64,000 nucleotides of DNA from Sphingomonas edaphi (GTDB taxonomy: Bacteria; Pseudomonadota; Alphaproteobacteria; Sphingomonadales; Sphingomonadaceae), in assembly GCF_003583725.1 (NCBI RefSeq), contig NZ_QXTF01000001.1:1240001-1304000 (forward strand), in the 5' to 3' direction. The notes below the pieces were generated by a model that saw nothing but the letters and a program-made list of their open reading frames with translations, was not told the DNA's origin and ran no database searches. A program made the translations under genes and the position numbers. How positions within the stretch are numbered: position 1 is the stretch's first letter; every line of letters begins with the position of its first letter. Shown here piece after piece: positions 26,173-34,938 of the stretch.

Positions 26173-27336
26173 TTGACATTCAAGCCGCTCTTTTCGAAGA
26201 GCCTGTCCGCCGCACCCGACCGCCTCCACTTCGCCGCGCACAGCCATCACCTGTGGCCGGACGCGTCGTTCGAGGGCCAGGTTGAATGCTGGGAAGATGC
26301 TGCCCGGCTCGCCGATGTGAAATGGGCCCGAGTGATGGGGGAGGTCTGGCCCGAGGCGCAGGCCCACGTCGCGGACGAACTCGGCAGTGGCGACCCATCG
26401 GCGATCCTCTTTTCTGCCAACACGCACGACTTTTTGATCCGTCTGGCTGCGGCCTGTCCGCGCGGTGCCGACGGCCCGTTGCGCGTGCTGATGAGCGACG
26501 GCGAATTCCATTCGGCCCGGCGCCAGATGGCGCGCTGGGTCGAGTCAGGCGAAATTTCGCTGAGCAGGGTCACAGCTGAGTCCTTCGACGACTTCGCGGA
26601 GCGTTTCCTTGCCGCCGCTCAATCGGGCGAAGCTGACCTTATCCTGGTTAGCCATGTTCTGTTCAACAGCGGCCGGATGTTCGACCGGCTTGCGGAACTA
26701 GCCCAACTCTCCCGGCCTGGCGGCCCGTGGGTGGTCATCGACGGCTATCATGCCTTCATGGCTATTGACCGGCCGATCGACGCGCAGGTGGCCGCGTCTG
26801 TTTTTTACCTAGGCGGCGGCTATAAATATGCGATGGCCGGCGAAGGCATGGGCTTCATGCACTGCCCACCCGGTTTCGGCCCTCGCCCGCCGCTCACCGG
26901 CTGGTACGCGGAGTTCGACGATCTCACGCTGCCGCCCGGGATGGTCGGGTACGCGAAGGATGCAATGCGTTTCATGGGCGCGACCTTTGACCCGTCAGCG
27001 CTGTATCGCTTCAATGCCATTCGACGAATGCTCGGCGCAAACGGCATTACCACCAAGCGACTGGCCGCCCGTGTTGCGGGGCTTCAGGAAATGCTGCTGG
27101 ACCGGCTGTCGGGCACCGCGCTGGGCAGTGCCGAACTGCTTAATCCGCCGAGCGGCGAGCGCCATGCCCGCTTCTTCGCGCTGCGCAGTCCGAATGCACA
27201 ACGCTGGTGCGCAGAATTGAAGGAGCAGGGGTGCATAACCGACGTGCGCGGGGATGTGCTGCGCATCGGTTTCGGCCTCTACCACGATGAGGAAGACGTC
27301 GAGACCTTCGCTGCGCTAGCGGGCCGCCTAGCCTAG
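26173..27336 (+). CDS. kynU: Kynureninase
   Basis: 387 residues, a fold-type I PLP enzyme. The PLP lysine is Lys218 in YLGGGYKYAMAGEGMGFMHC; other motifs are LHFAAHSHHLWP, LFSANTHDFLIRLA and VVIDGYHAFMAI (Asp near the cofactor). It cleaves kynurenine to anthranilate and alanine. TTG start (26173) sits close behind kynA. No monooxygenase gene is nearby, so the pathway here most likely ends at anthranilate. Its TAG shares CTAG with the stop of the convergent regulator gene. Confidence 0.9.
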   Translation: MTFKPLFSKSLSAAPDRLHFAAHSHHLWPDASFEGQVECWEDAARLADVKWARVMGEVWPEAQAHVADELGSGDPSAILFSANTHDFLIRLAAACPRGADGPLRVLMSDGEFHSARRQMARWVESGEISLSRVTAESFDDFAERFLAAAQSGEADLILVSHVLFNSGRMFDRLAELAQLSRPGGPWVVIDGYHAFMAIDRPIDAQVAASVFYLGGGYKYAMAGEGMGFMHCPPGFGPRPPLTGWYAEFDDLTLPPGMVGYAKDAMRFMGATFDPSALYRFNAIRRMLGANGITTKRLAARVAGLQEMLLDRLSGTALGSAELLNPPSGERHARFFALRSPNAQRWCAELKEQGCITDVRGDVLRIGFGLYHDEEDVETFAALAGRLA

Positions 27337-27989
27337 CTCTCCAATCCCTTGCGTAGCATCGCGTTCGCATGGTCCGCGACTTCGTCAGCGTCCTCGTGGC
27401 TCCACACGCCAAAGCGCAGGCCGAGAAAAACGTTCATCCCCATAAGCGCCCATGCGCGCACTTCGTTGGCGAGGTCGCCATCGTCGCGTAGTTCGCCTTT
27501 TGAGGTTGCGGCGGCAAGCCGCGCGGCAATGCGCTCGGCGGTGGTTTCATAATGGGTTCGAAAGCCCTGCGGGTCGACGAACTCGGCCTCGTCGATAATT
27601 CGGTAAACTTCCTTGTGATCAACGACGAAGCGTAGGTAGGATGCGAGCGCGAGCCGCTCGACATCCAGCCCGTCGGTCGCGCCTTCGATGGCCGGGGCGA
27701 CATGGTCGCGGACCTGGCTCGACATGTCGCGGACCAGTGCGGCGAACACCGCCTCCTTGCTGTCGAAGTACGTGTAGAAAGTACCCAGCGCGACCCGCGC
27801 CCGCCGCGTGATCCCGACGATCGAGCTTTCGTGAAATCCCCGCTGCCCGAATTCTGCGAGCGCTGCGTCCAGAATTTTGCGAAGCGTCTTTTCTCCCCGC
27901 GCAGTGCGCGGCGCCTTGCCCTTACTGGCAGGGGAGGGCGGGCGAGCCATCGGCTCAACCGCTAGCGCCGCCGTGGCGCGAATGTCCAT
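27333..27989 (-). CDS. TetR-family transcriptional regulator
   Basis: 218 residues. The N-terminal helix-turn-helix is AEFGQRGFHESSIVGITRRA then ALGTFYTYFDSKEAVFAALV, the TetR signature. The C-terminal part is the ligand-binding/dimerisation domain. It is divergent from a TonB receptor, and a perfect inverted repeat between them (28021-28042) is its likely operator, so the receptor and transporter are its probable targets. Start: ATG 27989 has a GGGGGC sequence upstream; ATG 28001 is an alternative that would be nearly leaderless. Confidence 0.9.
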   Translation of the reverse strand: MDIRATAALAVEPMARPPSPASKGKAPRTARGEKTLRKILDAALAEFGQRGFHESSIVGITRRARVALGTFYTYFDSKEAVFAALVRDMSSQVRDHVAPAIEGATDGLDVERLALASYLRFVVDHKEVYRIIDEAEFVDPQGFRTHYETTAERIAARLAAATSKGELRDDGDLANEVRAWALMGMNVFLGLRFGVWSHEDADEVADHANAMLRKGLES

Positions 27990-28010
27990 CTTTGCCCCCA
28001 TTTGACTGCC

Positions 28011-28052
28011 ATTATTCCATAAGTTGAAACCCGGTTCAACTTTCATTATGGC
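28011..28052. promoter_or_regulatory. Overlapping divergent promoters and TetR operator
   Basis: The inverted repeat AAGTTGAA (28021-28028) and TTCAACTT (28035-28042) has perfect 8-bp arms and a 6-bp spacer. Facing right, TTGAAA (28024-28029) lies 17 bp before TATGGC (28047-28052). Facing left, TTGAAC (28039-28034) lies 17 bp before AATAAT (28016-28011). The operator therefore covers both -35 elements, so one bound repressor could shut off both genes. Confidence 0.7.
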
Positions 28053-28110
28053 TACGATCAAAGGCACCAGACCGGACAGCACCGGCACGCCTGCAATGGG
28101 GAGGAAATTC

Positions 28111-30519
28111 ATGTCGATTCGCACCATCAGTGCATCCCGCGCGCTCCTGCTCGCCGGGATTGCCGCCAGCGCTGCCATGCCGGTTCAGGCCGTTGCGCAA
28201 GGTCAGGAACAGCCCGCGGGCGACGCCAACGCCGCCGCCGAGCAGGTCGAAGCCGAGATCAGCGAAACCGGCGACATCGTCGTCACCGCGCGTCGCCGCG
28301 CGGAATCGCTCCAGGACGTTCCGATTGCAGTGACTGCCTTCAGCGGCGAGCAGCTGGAGCAGGAAGGCGCGATTGATATCACCGACATCGGCGACACCGC
28401 TCCGAACGTCACCCTCGAGGCATCGCGCGGCACGAACTCCACGCTTACCGCGTTCATCCGCGGCATCGGCCAGCAGGATCCGGTTGCTGGGTTCGAACAG
28501 GGCGTCGGCATCTATCTCGACGACGTTTATCTTAACCGTCCGCAGGGAGCGGTTCTCGACATTTACGACGTGGAACGGATCGAGGTGCTGCGCGGTCCGC
28601 AGGGCACGCTGTACGGCCGCAATACCATCGGCGGCGCGATCAAATATGTCACGCGTCGGCTGCCTAACCGTCCGGATCTGCGCGCCCGCGGCACTGTCGG
28701 CACCTATGGTCAGATGGACGGCGTTCTAACCGCCTCCTATCCCGTCGCCGACATGTTCCGTATCGGCGCGTCCGTCGCGCGGCTGCACCGGGACGGATTC
28801 GGCACTAACTTCACGACCGGTGACGACAACTATAACAAGGACGTGATCGCGGGGCGCATCTCGGCCGAAATCGGCAATGACGGCAGCGCCCTGCTGCGCC
28901 TTAGCGCGGACTATACCAAGGACACTAGCAACACTCGTGGCGGCCATCGCCTGATAACTAGCCTGCAGACTGGGCAGGAGCCGCTGGACGGCGTTTTCAA
29001 CTCGCGCGGCGCGCTGCTCGACCCGAAGCAGAAGGTGATCTCGAAGGGCGTCGCCGCGCACGGCCAGGTCGAAGTCGCCGACGGGCTTCGCCTGAAGTCG
29101 ATTACCTCCTTCCGCAAGGACAACAGCGCGACGCCAATCGACTTTGACGCGCTTGCGCAGGTCGATGTCGACGTTCCCGCGGTCTACAAGAACAAGCAGT
29201 TCAGCCAAGAAGTGCAGCTGGAGGTCGACAAGGGCCCGCTCAGCGGCGTCGTCGGCGCCTATTACCTGAACGCAGACGCCTACACTGCCTTCGACGTTCG
29301 TCTCTATACGTCGTTGCCGCTAGTCTTGCCCGGCCTGACCGCGCTGACGCAGGGTGATGTTGGCACGAAGACGTGGGCCGTCTTCGGCGATTTCTCATAT
29401 GAGATCTCGCCGCAGTTCGCCGTCTCCGTTGGCGCGCGTTACACCGTCGACCGCCGCCATGCTGAGGTGCTGCGCGAGTCCTATATTCTCGGCGGATCGC
29501 CAGAATTCGGCAGCGCGCCGCCGTTCGACACCGATGCGTTCGATCCCGTTCGGATCGCGACCACGTCCGACTTCGAGGGCAAGCGCAAGGACACGGCCTT
29601 CACGCCGCGCGTCTCGGTCAGCTTCAAGCCGAACGACAACCATCACCTCTACGCCAGTTTCTCCAAGGGCTTCAAAGGCGGCGGCTTCGATCCACGTGGC
29701 CAGTCGGCATCTGCCCCGGACCTCGATGGCAACGGCACGGTTACGCCCGAAGAGCGCTACGAATATATGGATTTCGATCCTGAAAAGGTCACTAGCTACG
29801 AACTTGGCTGGAAGGCTAGCCTGCTCGACAAGCGCGTGTTCACCAGCTTGGCGCTGTTTCACGCCGATTATAAAAACCTGCAGATCCCCGGTTCGATCGG
29901 ATGTGTCGTCGCCGGCGTTCCCAGCTTCTGCGGCGCGACGACAAACGCTGCCCGCGCCCGGATCCAAGGCGTCGAATTCGAAGGCGATGCGCGCCTCTTC
30001 GGCAATCCGGGAGGTGCGCGCATGAACTTCGGCTGGTCGGTCGGCTACCTCGATTCCAGATTCAAGAAGTATATCGGCGCTGGCGGCATCGACTTCGCGG
30101 ACGACCGCAAGATTCAGAACACGCCCAAGTGGACCGGCAGCGGCACGCTCCGCTACGCCTCGCCGCTCTACGACGGCGACCTGACCTTGTCGTCGACGCT
30201 GAGCTATCGCAGCAAGAGTCAGCAGTTCGAGGTTCCCACGCCGACGCTCGATCAGAAGGGCTTCGCGCTCCTCGACGCCAGCGCGGTCTACGAGCTGCCG
30301 GGCGGCCACTGGACGGTCGGCCTGCACGGCAAAAACCTCACCAACAAGAAGTACATCACGGCCGGCTATAACTTCCTCGCGCAGAACGCGAACACGGGAG
30401 AGTTCCTGACCAACCCGGTCACCGGCAATTACATACCTACGCTGGGCACCGAGGGTGTGCTGACGGCCTATTACGGCAATCCGCGCCAAATCATGTTCAC
30501 CGTCGGCTACAAGATGTAG
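28111..30519 (+). CDS. TonB-dependent outer-membrane receptor
   Basis: 802 residues. A signal peptide (ALLLAGIAASAAMPVQAVAQ) is followed by the TonB box region (GDIVVTARRRAESLQDVPI), the plug (TLTAFIRGIGQQDPV, YLDDVYLNRPQGAVLD, IEVLRGPQGTLYGRNTIGGA) and a beta barrel ending in aromatic residues (YGNPRQIMFTVGYKM). It is of the pesticin-type class common in sphingomonads. The substrate is unknown; the TetR and MFS neighbours suggest import of an organic compound. ATG 28111 has GGGAGGA upstream. Confidence 0.94.
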   Translation: MSIRTISASRALLLAGIAASAAMPVQAVAQGQEQPAGDANAAAEQVEAEISETGDIVVTARRRAESLQDVPIAVTAFSGEQLEQEGAIDITDIGDTAPNVTLEASRGTNSTLTAFIRGIGQQDPVAGFEQGVGIYLDDVYLNRPQGAVLDIYDVERIEVLRGPQGTLYGRNTIGGAIKYVTRRLPNRPDLRARGTVGTYGQMDGVLTASYPVADMFRIGASVARLHRDGFGTNFTTGDDNYNKDVIAGRISAEIGNDGSALLRLSADYTKDTSNTRGGHRLITSLQTGQEPLDGVFNSRGALLDPKQKVISKGVAAHGQVEVADGLRLKSITSFRKDNSATPIDFDALAQVDVDVPAVYKNKQFSQEVQLEVDKGPLSGVVGAYYLNADAYTAFDVRLYTSLPLVLPGLTALTQGDVGTKTWAVFGDFSYEISPQFAVSVGARYTVDRRHAEVLRESYILGGSPEFGSAPPFDTDAFDPVRIATTSDFEGKRKDTAFTPRVSVSFKPNDNHHLYASFSKGFKGGGFDPRGQSASAPDLDGNGTVTPEERYEYMDFDPEKVTSYELGWKASLLDKRVFTSLALFHADYKNLQIPGSIGCVVAGVPSFCGATTNAARARIQGVEFEGDARLFGNPGGARMNFGWSVGYLDSRFKKYIGAGGIDFADDRKIQNTPKWTGSGTLRYASPLYDGDLTLSSTLSYRSKSQQFEVPTPTLDQKGFALLDASAVYELPGGHWTVGLHGKNLTNKKYITAGYNFLAQNANTGEFLTNPVTGNYIPTLGTEGVLTAYYGNPRQIMFTVGYKM

Positions 30520-30526
30520 TTTCCCC

Positions 30527-30562
30527 GGCACGGGGCGCTGGCAATCGCTGGCGCCCCGTGCC
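30527..30562 (+). terminator. Terminator-like hairpin between the receptor and the MFS gene
   Basis: A perfect 12-bp GC-rich stem pairs 30527-30538 (GGCACGGGGCGC) with 30551-30562 (GCGCCCCGTGCC), loop 12 nt, followed by ACCCCTTTCT. The weak T-run and position 12 bp before the MFS start suggest partial termination that sets a lower MFS level. Confidence 0.6.
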
Positions 30563-30574
30563 ACCCCTTTCTCC

Positions 30575-31858
30575 ATGACCGCTTCCGACGCCCCCGCACC
30601 TACTCAGTCGCTTCAGCGCCGGGTGCTTGCTCTGCTCCTGCTGGGCTATGTATTCAATTTTCTCGACAGGCAGATCCTGTCGATCCTCGCCATCCCCATC
30701 CAGAAGGACCTGCAGCTCACCAATGAGCAGCTGGGGCTGATGGGCGGCATCGCCTTTGCGGCGCTTTATTCGACGCTGGCCATCCCGATCGCGCGCTTCG
30801 CCGACCGCGGCCGCCGCGTTGCCACCATCTCGGTCGCCATCACCGTGTGGAGCGGTTTTACCGCGCTGTGTGGGGCGGCGAACGGCTTCTGGCAGCTGTT
30901 CCTAGCGCGCATGGGCGTCGGCATTGGCGAGGCGGGCGGGGTCGCACCAAGCTACGCCCTGATCGCCGACTATTTCCCGCCCTCGCGGCGCGCACGCGCG
31001 CTCGCCATCTTCTCGCTGGGCATTCCGATCGGTTCGGCGCTCGGCCTGTTTTTCGGCGGTTGGATCGCGACCGAGCTCAATTGGCGCTGGGCCTTCGCCA
31101 TCATCGGCCTAGTCGGCATTCCCGTCGCCTTCGCCATTCGCAGGTTCATTCCCGAACCCACGCTGGGCGCGCTGGACGCGGCGCCGGTGCAAGCCGGGGA
31201 ACAACAACCGAGCTTCGGCGCCGTCTTTGCGCTCCTCGCCCGCAAGCCTAGCTTTTGGCTGCTCTCCTTCGGCGCCGCGTCGGGCTCGATCTGCGGCTAT
31301 GGCCTCGGTTTCTGGCTGCCCAAGTTCATCACCGAAAGCCTCGGCCTGCCGCTGACCCAACTCGGCGTCTATTTCGGCATTATCGTGCTGATCGGTGGAA
31401 TCCTCGGTATCTGGCTCGGCGGGGTGTTGGGCGACAAGCTCGGGGGCGCGCGCCCCGGCGCCTACGCGCTTGTGCCCGGTATCGCCTTCCTACTGGCTGC
31501 GCCGCTTTATGCGTCGGCGTTCCTCAACGAGAATCTGGCGCTGGGGGTGATCCTCTACATCCTGCCATATATGCTCTCGCTCGCCTGGCTGGGGCCGGTC
31601 GTCAATGCGGTCCAGCATCTTGTCCCGCCGTCGATGCGCGGGACGGCTTCGGCCAGTATGCTGCTCATCAATAACCTCATCGGCATCGGCTTCGGCGTCT
31701 ATTTCTTCGGGAAGCTGACCGACATGCTCGCCCCTTCTCAGGGTGAAAATGCGCTCTACATCGCGCTGAACCTCGGCCTTGGTTTCTACGTTCTGGCCGG
31801 CATTCTGATGATTGGCGCATCGCTGACGCTGAAACGCGACTGGTATCGCGCCTCCTAA
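30575..31858 (+). CDS. Spinster-type MFS transporter
   Basis: 427 residues with 12 membrane segments. MFS motif A is seen as IARFADRGRRVATISVAI after helix 2, and the N-terminal FNFLDRQILSILAIPIQKDL is typical of spinster-family MFS proteins that neighbour TonB receptors in sphingomonads. Second-half markers are GVLGDKLGGARPGAYALVPG and MRGTASASMLLINN. It probably moves the receptor's substrate across the inner membrane, or exports a product; direction is not known. Confidence 0.9.
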   Translation: MTASDAPAPTQSLQRRVLALLLLGYVFNFLDRQILSILAIPIQKDLQLTNEQLGLMGGIAFAALYSTLAIPIARFADRGRRVATISVAITVWSGFTALCGAANGFWQLFLARMGVGIGEAGGVAPSYALIADYFPPSRRARALAIFSLGIPIGSALGLFFGGWIATELNWRWAFAIIGLVGIPVAFAIRRFIPEPTLGALDAAPVQAGEQQPSFGAVFALLARKPSFWLLSFGAASGSICGYGLGFWLPKFITESLGLPLTQLGVYFGIIVLIGGILGIWLGGVLGDKLGGARPGAYALVPGIAFLLAAPLYASAFLNENLALGVILYILPYMLSLAWLGPVVNAVQHLVPPSMRGTASASMLLINNLIGIGFGVYFFGKLTDMLAPSQGENALYIALNLGLGFYVLAGILMIGASLTLKRDWYRAS

Positions 31859-31930
31859 GCTGAACGCCCCATAAACGCCGGAACGCGCGCCATCGTGAGC
31901 CGTTAGAGGGGGTTCGAAAGGAGATTTTCC

Positions 31931-33019
31931 ATGACCAAGTGGATGCTAGCCGCCGGCGCGGCCGCTCTGGCGATCGTTTCGCCCGCCCTCGCCGAGAAGG
32001 GCGGCCACGGGGGCGGAAAGGGACATGGCGGCGGTCAGTCCGCCAAGGCTGAACGCGGTGGCGGCGGAGGTGGCCAGAAGGTCGAACCTCGCGGCGGCGA
32101 ACGCGCCATGCGCGCACCGCAACGTACGGAGCGCCAGCGCTTGGCCCAACGCGACGACCGCCCAGCTAAGGCGCAGCGTGTCGAGCGCCGCGACAACGAT
32201 AACCGCCGCACGCGACTGGCGCGGGCGGAAAATGATCGTGGGAAGGACCGTCGCGTCGAGATCCGTACCGACCGGCCAAACCGCGACATCCGCATCTTGA
32301 ATAGGGATGACCGTCGCGACCGCGATGTCCGTTTAGTCAGCTGGGATCGCGATCGTATTGACGGCGTCCGCTTTGTCCCACGCTGGAATGACAAGGGCCT
32401 CGTCCGCGGTTTTGCCGATGGCTGTCCTCCGGGCCTTGCCAAGAAGGGCAACGGCTGCATGCCGCCGGGCCAAGCGAAAAAGCTGGTCGGAACGGCGCTA
32501 CCAACGGCATTGATGGGCAGCATGCTCAATGGTCCGTACCGCAATTGGTATCGGGACAATGACGATTATCTCTATCGTTGGGACGACGATTATATCTATC
32601 GCGTCCGCCGCGACGGTGGGCTGATCGACGCCTTCTTCCCGTACCAGAACCAGGATTATTATTATTATCCGGTCGGGATGCAGTATCCGGACTATTACAA
32701 TTACTACAATGTCCCGTACCAGTATCAGTCGTATTATCCGGACGGCGGCGATTATTTGTACCGCTATGGCGACGGCGCAATCTATCAGGTCAATCCGTCG
32801 ACCGGACTGATTTCTGGCATCGCGGCACTGCTTACCGGCGATCCATTCGCGGTCGGGCAACCGCTTCCGTCGGCATACAGCGTGTACAACGTGCCGTTCG
32901 GCTACCGCGATCGCTACTACGACACTGCGGACAACTGGTACCGTTACAATGATGGCTACATCTACCAAGTCGACCCGACGACGCAGCTGATCACCGCGGT
33001 GATCAACGCGCTCGTCTAA
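31931..33019 (+). CDS. Exported Gly/Arg/Asp-rich protein with three YRY-type repeats
   Basis: 362 residues, family not recognised. The signal peptide is MTKWMLAAGAAALAIVSPAL. Residues 22-55 are Gly/His-rich, 56-140 strongly Arg/Asp-rich. The C-terminal half holds three related units about 61 residues apart: YLYRWDDDYIYRV (213), YLYRYGDGAIYQV (275) and NWYRYNDGYIYQV (335), each followed by a hydrophobic segment with LI (GGLIDAFF, TGLISGIAALL, TQLITAVINAL). The middle is very Tyr-rich. ATG 31931 has AAAGGAG upstream. Likely periplasmic or surface-located. Confidence 0.85.
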   Translation: MTKWMLAAGAAALAIVSPALAEKGGHGGGKGHGGGQSAKAERGGGGGGQKVEPRGGERAMRAPQRTERQRLAQRDDRPAKAQRVERRDNDNRRTRLARAENDRGKDRRVEIRTDRPNRDIRILNRDDRRDRDVRLVSWDRDRIDGVRFVPRWNDKGLVRGFADGCPPGLAKKGNGCMPPGQAKKLVGTALPTALMGSMLNGPYRNWYRDNDDYLYRWDDDYIYRVRRDGGLIDAFFPYQNQDYYYYPVGMQYPDYYNYYNVPYQYQSYYPDGGDYLYRYGDGAIYQVNPSTGLISGIAALLTGDPFAVGQPLPSAYSVYNVPFGYRDRYYDTADNWYRYNDGYIYQVDPTTQLITAVINALV

Positions 33020-33035
33020 CCGACCAAGATGAAAA

Positions 33036-33069
33036 CGCCGCGCGACGGTCAGAAGGCTGCCGCGCGGCG
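33036..33069 (+). other. Intercistronic stem-loop before the fasciclin gene
   Basis: CGCCGCGCG (33036-33044) and CGCGCGGCG (33061-33069) form a perfect 9-bp stem with a 16-nt loop, 17 bp after the preceding stop. There is no T-run, so it is more likely an mRNA-protecting or attenuating hairpin than a full terminator. Confidence 0.45.
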
Positions 33070-33096
33070 CCGCTCATTCAACAGGGAAGGACCACC

Positions 33097-33657
33097 ATGC
33101 CCCTGAACAAGCTGACCACCTCCATCGTCCTTGCTGCCATTCTCGCGCTAGGTGCCTGCAACGACAAGGCCGCCGACAACCCTGCCCCGAAATCGGAAGC
33201 CGCGAAGGATGCCGCCGGTGATGCGACAATCGCGTCGGGCCTCGCCGACGCTACCAAGTTCGCCGCCGCCGCGAAGCAGGCCGGGCTCGATGCTACGCTG
33301 GCGGGTCCTGGACCCTATACCGTCCTCGTTCCGATCGACGCGGGTTTCGACAAGCTACCTGCGGGCGCACTCGATACGCTGATGAAGGAGGATGCCCGTG
33401 CCGAACTGACCGGCGTCCTTACCTATCACATCCTGCCGGGCGCGATTCTCGCGACCGACATCGACAAGGCAATTCAGGCCGGTGGCGGCAAGGCGCTGTT
33501 GCCGACCATGGCGGGCGGCACGCTGACCGCGAGCAAGGAAGGCAATGCCATCATCATCTCCGACAGCGCGGGGACAAAGGCGCGGGTCGTCTCCGGCGAC
33601 GAGAAAAAGTCAAATGGGGTCATCCACCGCGTAGATGCGGTGCTTATGCCCAGCTAG
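33097..33657 (+). CDS. Fasciclin-domain lipoprotein
   Basis: 186 residues. The lipobox is LAAILALGACNDK, Cys21. After an Ala/Lys linker the fasciclin domain shows GPGPYTVLVPIDAGFDKLPA, TGVLTYHILPGAILATDI and a C-terminal NGVIHRVDAVLMPS, the H1 and H2 motifs of FAS1. FAS1 proteins mediate adhesion; bacterial lipoprotein members are poorly understood. ATG 33097 has AGGGAAGG upstream. A terminator follows. Confidence 0.92.
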   Translation: MPLNKLTTSIVLAAILALGACNDKAADNPAPKSEAAKDAAGDATIASGLADATKFAAAAKQAGLDATLAGPGPYTVLVPIDAGFDKLPAGALDTLMKEDARAELTGVLTYHILPGAILATDIDKAIQAGGGKALLPTMAGGTLTASKEGNAIIISDSAGTKARVVSGDEKKSNGVIHRVDAVLMPS

Positions 33658-33669
33658 TCGAATCGCCCG

Positions 33670-33702
33670 GCCCTCGCGTCATTTGTCGCGGGGGCTGATT
33701 TT
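33670..33702 (+). terminator. Rho-independent terminator after the fasciclin gene
   Basis: GCCCTCGCG (33670-33678) pairs with CGCGGGGGC (33687-33695), one T-G wobble, loop 8 nt, followed by TGATTTTC. It separates this unit from dnaN. Confidence 0.65.
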
Positions 33703-33777
33703 CGTGCCCGTTTTGCACTTCCGCGCCGCTTTAGCCTCGCTATAACGATGGCCAATCACGCGCGCGAAGGGGCAGAA

Positions 33778-34881
33778 ATGAAGGCGACGATCGAACGGGC
33801 GACCCTCCTGAAGAGCCTGGGCCATGTCCAGTCGGTGGTCGAACGGCGCAACACCATTCCGATCCTATCCAATGTGCTGATCGAAGCGCGCGAAGACGGC
33901 TCGCTCCGCCTGATGGCGACCGATCTAGACCTGCAAGTCGACGAAAGTGTTCCCGCGCAGGTCAGCCAGCCCGGCGCGACGACGGTCTCGGCCCACACCT
34001 TCTTTGACATCGTGCGCAAGCTGCCCGAAGGCAGCCAGGTCGAACTCAGTGCAGCTGAGGGCAAGATGCAGGTCGTTGCCGGGCGCGCGCGCTTCAACCT
34101 GTCAACCCTGCCGCGCGACGATTTCCCGGTGATCGCGGAAGGCGACCTGCCGACCCGGTTCGAACTTCCGGCCCAGACGCTCCGCCAGATTATCGACAAG
34201 ACGCGCTTCGCCATCTCCAGCGAGGAAACGCGCTATTATCTGATGGGTATCTTCCTCCACGTCGCGGACGACAAGCTGAAGGCCGCGGCAACCGACGGCC
34301 ACCGCCTCGCCCGGATCACGCTGGACAAGCCCGAGGGCGCGGACGGTATGCCCGACATCATCATCCCGAAGAAGTGCGTCGGCGAACTGCGTAAGCTGCT
34401 CGACGAGGTCGAGGGCACGGTCGAAGTCTCGCTTTCGCCGACCAAGGTTCGCTTCGGGCTTGGCAATGCGGTGCTGACCAGTAAGCTCATCGACGGCACC
34501 TTCCCCGACTATAACCGTGTCATCCCGACCGCGAACGACAAGCTGCTGAAGCTTGACCCAAAAAGCTTCATGGCCGGCGTCGATCGCGTCGCGACCATCG
34601 CCAGCGAAAAGACCCGCGCGGTCAAGATGGCTGTCGACCGCGACAAGGTCACCCTGTCGGTCACCAGTCCCGAAAACGGCCTCGCGGTCGAGGAAATTCC
34701 CGCCGACTATGGCAATGAAGGGCTCGAGATCGGGTTCAACGCGCGCTACCTCATGGATATCCTCCATGAAATCGAGGGCGATACGGTCGAGGTTCACCTC
34801 GCCGATGCCGCGGCGCCGACGCTGCTCCGTGAAAACGACAAGAGCGCCGCGCTCTACGTCCTGATGCCGATGCGCGTCTGA
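33778..34881 (+). CDS. dnaN: DNA polymerase III sliding clamp (beta subunit)
   Basis: 367 residues, three repeated clamp domains. It starts MKATIERATLLKSLGHVQSV and shows ERRNTIPILSNVLIEA, FAISSEETRYYLMGIFLH, LAATDGHRLARIT-like ATDGHRLARITLDKPE, and the C-terminal LYVLMPMRV that closes the peptide-binding pocket. Start ATG 33778 matches the family; an upstream ATG at 33748 adds MANHAREGAE. dnaA is not nearby, as is common in alphaproteobacteria. Confidence 0.97.
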   Translation: MKATIERATLLKSLGHVQSVVERRNTIPILSNVLIEAREDGSLRLMATDLDLQVDESVPAQVSQPGATTVSAHTFFDIVRKLPEGSQVELSAAEGKMQVVAGRARFNLSTLPRDDFPVIAEGDLPTRFELPAQTLRQIIDKTRFAISSEETRYYLMGIFLHVADDKLKAAATDGHRLARITLDKPEGADGMPDIIIPKKCVGELRKLLDEVEGTVEVSLSPTKVRFGLGNAVLTSKLIDGTFPDYNRVIPTANDKLLKLDPKSFMAGVDRVATIASEKTRAVKMAVDRDKVTLSVTSPENGLAVEEIPADYGNEGLEIGFNARYLMDILHEIEGDTVEVHLADAAAPTLLRENDKSAALYVLMPMRV

Positions 34882-34938
34882 CGCGAACGGCTTTGTGAAA
34901 CGCGGCGGGGGCCCGTGGACGATCAAGGGGGGACATCG

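Noticed and set aside
29395-30576. 393-codon frame antisense to the TonB receptor
   Set aside because: The receptor frame has signal peptide, plug and barrel end; the antisense frame is a composition artefact.
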